NCBI GenBank assembly: GCA_964036045.1
Contig: OZ038380.1
Coordinates: 183,854,185-183,918,184, forward strand
Direction: 5' to 3'
Length of the DNA: 64,000 nt
Source of the DNA: Eutreptiella sp. 'Long Island Sound 2002'
Taxonomy: Eukaryota; Euglenozoa; Euglenophyceae; Eutreptiales; Eutreptiaceae
This document shows positions 19,888-29,659 of this stretch, one piece after another. Position 1 is the stretch's first letter. Each line of letters starts with the position of its first letter. The translations under genes and the position numbers were made by a program. The notes beneath the pieces are model-generated. The model was not told the DNA's origin. It worked only from the letters and a program-made list of their open reading frames with translations, and searched no databases.

Positions 19888-22689
19888 ATGGACAAGCGAA
19901 GTGGATTCTGGCAAGTGAACCTGACGCCCAACGCGCAGGAACTACTGGCCTTCATCACCCCTCAGGGGAGGGTATTCAAGTGGAAGGTCATGCCATTCGG
20001 CGTGGCTAACGCACCCGCTCTGTTCCAAGAGCTGATGAACAAGATCTTGTCCATCCTACGAAGGAGACCTAAGGTGCAGGAGCTCATATCCCGTGGGGCC
20101 CAGATGGAGGCTCACATCGACGATGTATGCCTCGGGACCAATACCCAGGAGGATCACCTAATCCTCTTGGGTGAGTTCTTTGCGGTCTGCCAGGAGAACC
20201 ACACACGACTCAAGCTGGAGAAGTGTGAGTTCATGCAGGAGACCATGCAGTACCTGGGGTTTGACGTTGGCTATGGGTGGTGGACCCCAGCGGCCTCTAA
20301 GGCCAAACCCCTGATGGATGCCAAGGTACGACACGAAGACCCCAAGAAAGGACTTCATGATGTACGCAGTTTCATTGGGGCGTGCAACTTCTATCGCCGC
20401 CACATCAAGAACTTCACCTATACCAGCGCCGTTCTGACGGACTTGATCAAGAAGAGTACTACTTGGCGCTGGGGCCCACAAGAGCAACAAGCGTTTGACG
20501 AGCTCAAAGACAAGGTAGCCAACGCTAAGTGCTTGGGCGTGCCTAGGGCACAAGGGGAGATTATCCTGGTGACCGATGCCAGCAATGTGGGCGGTGGTGG
20601 AACGTTGTTCCAATGGCAAGCACTAGAGAAGGAGGAGTTCGACTCGGCCATTTCCCAATGGGGGACGGAAGGCCTCAACCGAGACGGAACCCTCAAGCAC
20701 AGCTACCCTGACGACAAGTGGTTCCTAGTACCTCTGGGCCACTGGAACTGGAAGTGGAACGAGGCAAGGGGGAACTACTCCACCTATCAGCAGGAATTGC
20801 TCGCGGGTATGCTGGTGCTACCCTCCCAAGCACGACTGTTGGGGAGTAACCCTGTGGTCTGGCTATGCGACCAAGAACCGGTCCGTAGTTTCCAGAAGGG
20901 TCCCCCACCTGAGAAGGCCAAGCTACGGCGCTGGTGGACCTACCTCAGTCAACTACGGCTGACGGTACACCATATCCAGGGAGTGAAGAACGAGTGTGCC
21001 GACTACATCAGCCGCAACAACTTCGACACCCTGATTGGTGCCCGGTCTGAAGCGCTGGCTAAGGAGGCGTTCAGCCGTATGGACGTACACCTGGACCTGA
21101 ACATGACCATGATACGCCCCCTGGATGGACTCCAACAATCGGAGTACCTACAGGAGTTTGGGGATATCTACCGGCGCCTGGAGAAACGCCTTGAACCCCT
21201 CCTGGTCAACCAAGACCAGTGGAAGCGGGACAAGAGCTACCTCTGGCACGAGGACCGCATCGTGGTGCCTAGTGACCGAGTCCCAGCGCTGCTGAAGTGG
21301 ACCCATGAGTCCAGTGGTCATGTGGGTGCAGACCGTACCCTGAGGCTGTTCAAGCAGTGGTTCCACACTACGTGGACTGACGACCAACTGCGGAAGACGC
21401 TCCAGCCTATCGTGGACAAGTGCCCGTGCAGGTCCTGTAAACCAGGGGATATCAGGGACAGAGGTCTCTACTCGACCCTGCCCATCCCTCACTGTGCTAA
21501 CAGTGTTCTTTACGTGGACTACACGGAGATGCCGAAGTTCGGGGGCTATGACTTCGCCCTCGTGGTGACCTGTGGTTTGACCAGGTTTACCAGGGTGTTG
21601 CCATGTACCAAGCACATTACCGGAGAGGAGACTATCAAGATACTCCTGGAGGAGTGGTTTTGTGTCTATGGGGCGCCCAAGGAGATCAACTCCGATGAGG
21701 ACGTACGAGTACGCTCAGACACTGGCTGGTACAAGAGGGTCCTGAGATCCCTCAATGTCCAGGTGTCTACGGGGATTCCCTACTCTCACACGAGCAACCC
21801 CCTATGTGAGCGACAGATTCGCGTCCTGAAGGAGAACGTCAGGATATGGTGCAAAACTGAACGCACCAGAGACTGGGTGAGACTACTCCCCGTCATATCC
21901 TTGATGATGAACTCCCAAGAGAGTTCAGCTACTGGCTACTCGCCACATGAGCTATTCATGGGGCGCCCGGCATGGTTCCTACATGCCCCCTATCCAGAGG
22001 ACACCCATTCCTCTGTGGGTGAATGGGTCCAAGAGCAACAAGCGAAGGTGGACAAGGCCAAGGCTATGCTCCAGAGAGTGAGGGGGCGTAAGTGGAACAA
22101 GAAGAACAAGCACCGTGTACCGGCCACCTACCAAGAGGGGGACTGGGTGCTGGTGCACCACAGTCGACTACCCGCCTGGCCACGCTCCACCAGCGATGAC
22201 CCATACTTCGGGCCGTACAAGATCCTATCTGTGGACGGTCACCGTATCACTGTGCGGTGTTCTCCCCGACTAGGGGGGACCCTGGTGTGCCCTGCCCAAC
22301 ACCTGAAGCGCTACCATGACCCTGAAGACCTCTGTGGGGAGGAGTGGGAGCTGAACGACGAGGAAATCGCCGCTCTGGACCTACAAGGGGCAGCCAGCCC
22401 TATGGAAGTTGAAGGTGAACTCCCCGACATGAACGCTGAGGAGATGGCTAAGGAGGGCTCCTACCTGGTGAAGTCTGTCCTACGCCACCGCTATCGCCAG
22501 GGTTGGCGCTTCCTCACCCGCTGGGAAGGGTTTGGAGTCGAAGAGGCCACCTGGGAGCCCTTCTCTGCATTTGTTCTACCTGAGGGACGCCTAAACTCAG
22601 TTCTGGTTGACTACTTGTCCCAGAACAACCTTGGTGAGTTGCTGAGGCTCGCTGAGACGCTTGCCTCCAAGACTAAAGCTAGGGACTGA
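19888..22689 (+). CDS. pol: E3 Pol, C-terminal part: RT palm, RNase H, integrase, chromodomain
   Basis: This is the same frame as the preceding part, after the amber codon. It includes RT with HIDD as catalytic box (near residue 76), RNase H (ILVTDASN), integrase with H…H (WTHESSGH) and CPCRSC zinc ligands, a D, D, E set (YVDYTEM, NSDEDVRV, NPLCERQ), a GPY-type module (FGPYKIL), and a C-terminal chromodomain (YLVKSVLRHRY … TRWEGFGVEEATWEP). No other stop or frameshift is seen. As a separate ORF it would need internal initiation, so it is better seen as the end of one Pol split by a nonsense mutation. E1 is inserted about 1.9 kb downstream. Confidence 0.9.
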   Translation: MDKRSGFWQVNLTPNAQELLAFITPQGRVFKWKVMPFGVANAPALFQELMNKILSILRRRPKVQELISRGAQMEAHIDDVCLGTNTQEDHLILLGEFFAVCQENHTRLKLEKCEFMQETMQYLGFDVGYGWWTPAASKAKPLMDAKVRHEDPKKGLHDVRSFIGACNFYRRHIKNFTYTSAVLTDLIKKSTTWRWGPQEQQAFDELKDKVANAKCLGVPRAQGEIILVTDASNVGGGGTLFQWQALEKEEFDSAISQWGTEGLNRDGTLKHSYPDDKWFLVPLGHWNWKWNEARGNYSTYQQELLAGMLVLPSQARLLGSNPVVWLCDQEPVRSFQKGPPPEKAKLRRWWTYLSQLRLTVHHIQGVKNECADYISRNNFDTLIGARSEALAKEAFSRMDVHLDLNMTMIRPLDGLQQSEYLQEFGDIYRRLEKRLEPLLVNQDQWKRDKSYLWHEDRIVVPSDRVPALLKWTHESSGHVGADRTLRLFKQWFHTTWTDDQLRKTLQPIVDKCPCRSCKPGDIRDRGLYSTLPIPHCANSVLYVDYTEMPKFGGYDFALVVTCGLTRFTRVLPCTKHITGEETIKILLEEWFCVYGAPKEINSDEDVRVRSDTGWYKRVLRSLNVQVSTGIPYSHTSNPLCERQIRVLKENVRIWCKTERTRDWVRLLPVISLMMNSQESSATGYSPHELFMGRPAWFLHAPYPEDTHSSVGEWVQEQQAKVDKAKAMLQRVRGRKWNKKNKHRVPATYQEGDWVLVHHSRLPAWPRSTSDDPYFGPYKILSVDGHRITVRCSPRLGGTLVCPAQHLKRYHDPEDLCGEEWELNDEEIAALDLQGAASPMEVEGELPDMNAEEMAKEGSYLVKSVLRHRYRQGWRFLTRWEGFGVEEATWEPFSAFVLPEGRLNSVLVDYLSQNNLGELLRLAETLASKTKARD

Positions 22690-24586
22690 ACCTTACCCTT
22701 ACCTGCCAAAGCGTATGTGTGAGTGTGCTAGTCCTAAGGTCCTGAGAGCAAGCCGCAGAAGTGGTGTCCTAATTATACCCAAGTCTGCGCCCTTGCTAAA
22801 CCTGGAGGGTTGGCTTATTGATGCCACGGGGTACGCCCCGGGTCTCCCCTCCCCTATGCGCCCAAATTCTGTGCTGGCGCAAAACCTTGGGGGAATACCC
22901 AGCGTGCTAATCCAGGTATTGTTTTCTCTACCTATCTGTCTACTACAGGGAGGGGTGGCCAAAAGCTATGAAGGCATGCAAAAAGCCTGTTTGCTATGTG
23001 GCCAAAACACTGACCTAACCACTGTCACAGCCCACCAACCCCGCTAAAATTGCAGGAAAAGGGTGGGACAGTGACACACCCCCTACAGGTCCTACACACC
23101 CTACAGTGGCACCATCCTGGTGGGCGAGCACTGGGCAACTGGCTCTAGCCCCCACTCAGGACTACCACTCCTACACGCACACTCTACTGGGCGTTGCGAA
23201 GAAGAAGGTCTCTTGGGTCCTAGCGACCCTCCTGTGAAATGGCAAGAGAACACAGCGCTACTAAGCAACTGTGGCCTGACAGGGGACGCCACAAGGCGTT
23301 TCCCCTGTTAGGGCTTGGAGGGAAGGAGTGCTCTCGCGTGCAAGGCGCAGATGTCGATGAAGTCGGACTCCCTGCTCTGCCACAGGCGGAGCGGAGTTAC
23401 TTGTTTGTGTGATCTGCGCCCTTGTTTAGCAGGGCATAAAAAAAAATGCTGCTGCACCAATCACCCTACCTGCCCACCTGTAAAACAAAGACAAATGAAA
23501 GGGCATTTGCGGCGGAGGAACCAAGCCACGCTCCAGGTATTATACCCTTCTCAGCGTGACCTATAATACACTGTCCGCAAACACGCTGCAGGAGCAGCTA
23601 CCCTTATCAAGCAAGCAAGCGTTAAGGGACTCCTCAGGTTCTCTTAAAGAACGTACCGAGGAGCCCCTGGGTAGCCTAAACAAGGTTTACCGTGCGCACT
23701 TCGCGTGGCCTACCCTTTAATGCGTGTGTGCATGCACGAATATGCGACAAGGTCGTGGGCAAACCTGCCCATCTACACGTCAATCTTGACTCCACCAGGG
23801 GGTGGCCCCGCCTGGGCGTACCTACCTTACCTACCGCTGGGAAGTGAAGCAAGGTGAGAGGACAAAAGGGGCGCACGCGAAGAACGTTGCTATGCACTTG
23901 TGTGTATGTCTAATCACCCTGATCTGACCGCTAATCATCTGCAATCTTTCTAATCAATCCCTCTACCGCGTCCTATCGTGGTTATCGTTGTTAGCGCTGC
24001 TACACGACTCGTTCACGGAGACACGAGACGAGCAATGTGTATGCGGCATGCGAGACAAGCATACCTGTAGTTTATACCCGATTCATTGAAGTATTTTCAA
24101 TTGATTTTCGAATTCTTGAATTTTCGAATCTTCTATTAGTGTGGGTGGAATCTGTATGTTTGTTTATTAATGTGTGTCTCGTCATTTTCAAGACTACGTG
24201 ATACATACATTTATAATTCCATTATTTTTCCATTTTCCGGCGCTTCGCTAGGAGCCGCTCCTGCGCGCCGCCATTTTATGCGTATGAATTTCTGGATTTA
24301 AAAAATCCAGAGATGACTATAATTTCTATAAAAATGTGCTTTTGATGCACAATTGGATTCTACTCAGGTGTGTCGTTTCAGAAAAATTCTACACCGTCAT
24401 TTGACGGATTTTGGTGTCGTCGCTTCGTTTTTGCGTGGATTCGTCCATAATTCTCCCATTCCTGCCTCTGCAGATACCCACGCGCAGCCTCGCTGAGTAG
24501 GCCGTGTTCGGGCCGAAACGCAGGTGCCTGGAGAGACTGAGCAGAACCAAGACCCCACCAAGGGGCAATTTTAATTTTCTTTCGAC
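22690..24586 (+). other. E3 3' untranslated region, left part
   Basis: About 1.9 kb from the pol stop to the E1 insertion; it continues at 46186. No gene is recognised. Near 23053-23071 there is a purine-rich tract (AGGAAAAGGGTGGGACAG) followed by TGACACACC that resembles a PPT/LTR border, but no matching LTR copy exists in the window. From about 24060 the sequence becomes A/T-rich. Confidence 0.65.
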
Positions 24587-24591
24587 TCCCT
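24587..24591. repeat. E1 target-site duplication, left copy (tccct)
   Basis: tccct abuts the left LTR of E1 and recurs at 46181-46185 directly after the right LTR. Confidence 0.9.
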
Positions 24592-25123
24592 TGAAAGTGC
24601 TGCCCTGGGTCGTTGATGGTGCCGGAGGGCTCGGGGCCGGCAAGACCAGTGGGGCAGGCACGCGAGGAGTCGACCTGAACGTTGCTATTGGGGGTAGAAC
24701 CGGAGACTCGGACACCAACGGAGGCAAGAGCAGCAACAACTGAAGCAAGATCCATGTTGAGTGTTATCCGGCAGAAAATCCCAGTCTATGAAGAAAATTG
24801 ATGCGGATTATTCTAAATACATCTGAGTGTCCAAAACTGTCTGAAAAGATTTGTATAAATCCAATTATGAAAAATGTTTGGCCGATCTGGCCCGCGAGCG
24901 CGCGTCAGCGGCAAATGACAATTCCAGGTAAATGATCGGAACGCGGCGGATTTACGGGGAATGGACCGCGGAATCAGATCCGGCATCTCAGAAATACATA
25001 GGTCTGATCCTGAGACTGAGCTGCGAGGCGGCGATTCCGCCGAAGCAAAGAAAATGACCAAAATGTAGCCAATCTGGACAGAATGTCAGAAAATCTGAGC
25101 AGATGGGGCTAGCCGCACTTACA
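24592..25123 (-). repeat. E1 3' LTR (532 bp)
   Basis: Minus-strand TGTAAG…CTTTCA, equal in length to the E1 5' LTR and about 98.9% identical to it. Four of the six differences cluster within about 15 bases (24911-24924). Confidence 0.94.
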
Positions 25124-25133
25124 CTCCCCCTCC
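25124..25133 (-). other. E1 polypurine tract
   Basis: GGAGGGGGAG on the minus strand, directly next to the 3' LTR, identical to the tracts of E0 and E2. Confidence 0.85.
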
Positions 25134-26782
25134 AAAAACACACTGGGGTGTGTCGCTACGTCAACGAAGAACGTAGTGCGGGTAAGTCCCAGAAAAAAAT
25201 AGAAATGTAGCCTCGATGGGGCGAAATCTGCTTGATCTGACCTGATTTGGGCTGAATTGGCACTGAATCAGGATGGATAAACCTGAAACGAGACAGAATG
25301 AGGAGTGACGAACAGTCCTCCGTGCATTAAAACATTAGGTTAAGGGCTAAAAAGCATGTAAACGTATCGAGAATCGATACCAAACCATGCATTGGTTGAG
25401 AATGAGGTAGATTATTGGTGGATTGAGTGGGGGAATCAAGAATTGGAGTGACATCTCAGCGCTCTGGCACAGTTTCGCTGTCGCGGGCACGCTACGGTGT
25501 CCTCGCCGGAGTCTACATCGTGTTAGTCCCGCTTTTCTCGTTCTGAAAAGTGCAGCATGTGCTTCAGATTTGGCGCATCTGGTGGATGATCACAAGATTC
25601 AGCAAAATTGAGAGTCAATTTGAGTTGAGATGAAGGAGATTAAGCAATCACAGAGAGAGCAAACAAATACAAATGTAGTCTGCAGACCCTAAGTGAACCA
25701 CAGAAGGTAGGGTTGTTTTTCTGTGCACTTAGATCTAAACAGATCTTCGAGGAATGAGGGGAGATGACAAGGAAATCAACCTAAAATGTCCTAAAATGAG
25801 TAAATTCCTGAGATGAAGGTGAAATGAAGCGGAATGTCTAGAACTGAAACTACTAACACTTTCGTTTAGACTAAAGTTAATATATATTGTCGTTTATTCA
25901 GCTCAATTGTGCTTTCCGGCACGTTGGTTCGCGAGCATCCAACAGATTCCATCAAAATGTGAATCATGTGATGATGCATCATGATGGGACATGATAGCCC
26001 TGGATCCTTGGCATGTAACGCGCCGAAGGTTCGCTGAAGGCGCTTTACTGACAGTATATAACTGAGAGACACCGAAGAGTCCTTTATTTACAGTGGCGGC
26101 GGTGTCAATCGACTTGGACAAGGCCAATCTTTCGAATGGGTCCCACAAGACACTTGGATTCACCATTTTCGACAGTTTCGGGTCGGATTGAGCTCACATT
26201 GGCGTGTGTCAAAAATACAACGAAGCTTACGGACTTCAGAGGTTGTTGTTAGAAGTCCCTAGAGCTCCTAGATGAAGGTTGTCTGAACAATTGACGTCTG
26301 GGTTTCGTGCAACAGTGGCAGAATGATGGACAAACCTGAGAAATTCAAGGTAAATTTGAGGAATCTGGATCCGAATCTGGACTTTGGCTTCAGCATGACA
26401 GCAAATGAAGGTAAGATCTGAGTTCCTGGCGTCGCATCTGGTGCAGCCAGTACTACAGGGGGTGCCTGTAGGGGTGAATGTCGCTGGCCAGCGTTTTTAC
26501 TATGTACATTTGCTTCCATCTGCACGAGTAGCCAAATTCCAAAGATGCACAGACCAACAGAGACAAGATTACCCCGAATCTGCCTGAATTAAGCCTGAGT
26601 TTGGTTTTCTCTGAACACGGCAGCACACTCCGTGGCTTTCGGTTTTCGACTTTCGATACGCTACCGAACGGAGACCAAAAAAAAATTGATTGATTGACGT
26701 CAAGTTATCAAACATTCGCAGTTCCCCACATCATGACATAAACAGAAAGAATGAACAGTGGATTGAGCAGAATGTGGTTCTT
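25134..26782 (-). other. E1 3' untranslated region
   Basis: Homologous to 3788-5423 (E0) and 37716-39384 (E2). No recognisable gene is present; the small open frames shared among copies differ by indels and stops. Confidence 0.7.
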
Positions 26783-29127
26783 TCAAGTCGAATTCGGCCA
26801 AGCACTAATACATGTGACCACCAACCTGTCTGGTCGGGCCCTCGTACGGCTTGGGCGCTGCAAATCAGCGGCCGAACTCGAAGCTTGGTCCTCATTTGGC
26901 TCCTGGGCTGGCCTGAGCGCAGGAGGGGGGATCGACGGATCAGCCCTGGAATGTGGCTGCTGAGGGCCGTAAAAGGCTGGATCTCGATTCACCACAGGTC
27001 GTTTTCCGTCGCTCTCCACTTGTCTGTCTGGTTTCGACAGACAGTCTGTCAGGAGTACTCCAATTTCGGGGTGCTTCTTGAGGAAGTCGATGAACCCCTT
27101 GGTGTATCCATGGACAAAAGATTGGGCTGGTTCCCAGTTGTTGTGACTGGAATCAAAGCCCCTCCACTCACACAGAAATTCCCATTCGCCCTTGGCGTCA
27201 CGTCTTGCTTCAACAATCCTCTTGAGTTCGTACTTCCCCCCTTCGATGACCCGATCAGACAAATGTTTCGCAGTCCAAAAAAGGGGTTTAACCGGATCCT
27301 TGGGGGAGGGGATCTCTCGCTTGAGGCGATCGCCCGAAACGTCAATTTCCCTGCTGACATCCACACGAATCCTCCACCTGTTCTCACCAAGACGCGCTGT
27401 AACAGCGAATGGCCCCTCCCACAAGGGAAGAAGCTTGTCATCTCCGTCCAGGGTGGTTTGGGATTTTCGAAGCCAAACTCGATCATCGACTTCAAAATTG
27501 TGGGGGTTTTTTCGGCCTTGATTCTGAACCCAAAGCCAGTCAGCTTGATGCTTCTCGATTAATTTCGAGACAGTTTTATCTGCTCGTTGGACTTCGTCCA
27601 AAAACAGCGAAGCATCTTTACAGGGGCGAGGATTATTCAACGGCATATTCCACCAACACTTCTTTCGTCCAAAGACAATTTCATTTGGAGAAAGGCCATG
27701 ATACAAAGGCGTGTTGTCCTACCGGCGAAGCAATGCGAAGAGAACTTCCATCCAATGGAAATCCTTTTCACTCGCGAGCTCCTTACGAAGCATATTAATA
27801 ATTGAGCGGCCGGCTCTTTCGCCAGGCAGCACTCGATGCGAGTGGATTTCACATCGGAGGTGGTGGATTCCAAGGCGAGCACATAATTCTCTCCACCATT
27901 CGGAGGTGTACTCTTTGCCTGAATCCGTCACCACCTCGGATGGGACGTCCCAACCTCCCATCCAGGTCTGTGCGCACCATTTGGCGGCAGCCTTGCCAGT
28001 CATCGACTCAATGTTGCAAGGCAACACTTGAATGTAGCCGGAATGACGGCACTGAATAAGGAGCACACCATTGACCTTTTTATTGGTCCTATGGCACTCT
28101 TCGTCATCGAGCTCACCGAGATAGAGGAAATCACTGGTGACTCTGTTAAAGAGGCGCTCCGGAATAGGATGAGGCCTCAGATGGCCGTGCTTCTTCGCGC
28201 TGGGGGGCGTCGAGACAGCACATTGGGCACATCCGGCGGCTACTTTCATGCAATGAGTATATAGCCGTGAGCCAAACAACCTATGTTTAATCATCGACCA
28301 CAGTCGACGGCCATGTGCGTGGGGGGACTCCCATTTATGCCACCAGTTGAACACACGGGGGGCCAGGGCATCTGGTACGCACAATTTACCCTCCATCCAC
28401 AGCTTCCCCCCATCCAACGAATACTCAGAAAAAATCCCATCCTTGTGAGCATCTTTGGATTTGAGATTTCCAAAGACCTCTTTAAACATGGGATCCTGCA
28501 GATAATCGGACGTCCAGTCACGGATGATAAGGGAATCTTTCGGCAGGGGTGGAGTTTTGGCCGGATCTCGACGCTTAATGCCCTGGATCAACCGAAATCG
28601 ACTTACTCGTCGGGTATAGTCAAACCGTTTCACACTCCCTGAGGAGGGATCGGTGACTTTCTCCACGACTTTCAGTGTTTTGGTGCAGATCTCATGAGCA
28701 TGCGCCGGATCTGAGATGGCCGTGATGTCATGGCACGGTAATGCGTGCTGTTTAACAGCGCATTGCATGCATGCACGTCGAATGAGTTTCTTTTCTTCCT
28801 GATCCCATTCGATTATTACATGGCGGTCCTGCTCCGTACCATGGATGTTGGTACTTTGCAGCCCCTCTGAAGCGGGGTAAGCCCATCGGCTCAGAGCATC
28901 CGCTACCGTGTTGTGTTTTCCAGGCAAATACGACACATGGAGGTCAAACAGAGAGAGAAATTCGTGCCATCTGGCCCGTCGACCAGCTGGGCTCGCGACA
29001 GTATCAATGTGTTCGGTGGCCCAATACTCCAGAGATCGATGATCCGTCAGGACCTCGACTCGATTGGTGCCAACCCACGATTGGTACTTTTTTAAAGCAC
29101 AGATGATGGCATGTGTTTCTTGCTCAC
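26783..29127 (-). pseudogene. pol: E1 Pol, C-terminal part (end of RNase H, integrase, chromodomain)
   Basis: This continues the pol frame cut by E2: after the shared codon of the duplication (GAG) it reads QETHAIICALKKY, as in intact copies apart from Y to H. Integrase carries the HH-CC region and the D, D, E residues. A UAG at 27719-27721 replaces the Tyr codon of LLRRYHNTP (the next codon also changes, H to D), so Pol would end in integrase unless read through. The frame after it is open through the chromodomain to 26783. Confidence 0.85.
29123..29127. repeat. E2 target-site duplication, left copy (ctcac)
   Basis: ctcac precedes the first E2 LTR base and recurs at 39927-39931 after the last. 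Joining the flanks with one copy restores the E1 pol frame exactly. Confidence 0.93.
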
Positions 29128-29659
29128 TGTAAGTGCGGCTAGCCCCATCTGCTCAGATTTTCAGACATTCTGCCCAGATTGGCTACATTTTGGTCATTTT
29201 CTTTGCTTCGGCGGAATCGCCGCCTCGCAGCTCAGTCACAGGATATTTCCTATATATTTCTGATATGCCGGATTTGATTCCGCGGTCCATTTCCCGTAAA
29301 TCCGCCGCGTTCCGCTATTTTAGCTGGAATTGCCATTTGCCGCTGACGCGCGCTCGCGGGCCAGATCGGCCAAACATTTTTACATAATTGGATTATTTAA
29401 ATCTTTTCAGACAGTTTTGGACACTCAGATGTATTTAGAATAATTCGCATCAATTTTCTTCATAGAGTGGGATTTTCTGCCGGACCACAATCAGCATGGA
29501 CCTTGCTTCAGTTGTTGCTGCTCTCGCCTCCGTTGGTGTCCGAGTATCCGGTTCCAACCCCAATAACAACATCCAGGGAGACTCCTCGCGTGCCTGCCCC
29601 ACTGGTCTTGCCAGCCCCGAGCCCTCCGGCACCCTCAACGACCCAGGGCAGCACTTTCA
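29128..29659 (+). repeat. E2 5' LTR (532 bp), includes the gag start
   Basis: Starts TGTAAGTGCGG and ends CACTTTCA right before the PBS. It contains a TATA-like run and the gag ATG at 29496, so the first 54 codons of gag are LTR sequence. Confidence 0.95.
29251..29257 (+). promoter_or_regulatory. Possible TATA box in the family A LTR
   Basis: TATATAT, about 245 bases upstream of the gag ATG, within an A/T-rich patch conserved in the family LTRs. Transcription from it would place the RNA start between here and the ATG; this is not shown by the sequence alone. Confidence 0.3.

Noticed and set aside
23053-23100. Alternative E3 PPT and LTR start (purine run then TGACACACC)
   Set aside because: No second copy of the following sequence exists near the E3 PBS, and the real LTR pair is defined elsewhere.
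26690-27562. Long open frame antisense to E1 pol (also antisense to pol in E0 and E2, about 260 codons)
   Set aside because: It mirrors the pol coding strand in all copies, has no domain, and is explained by pol codon use.
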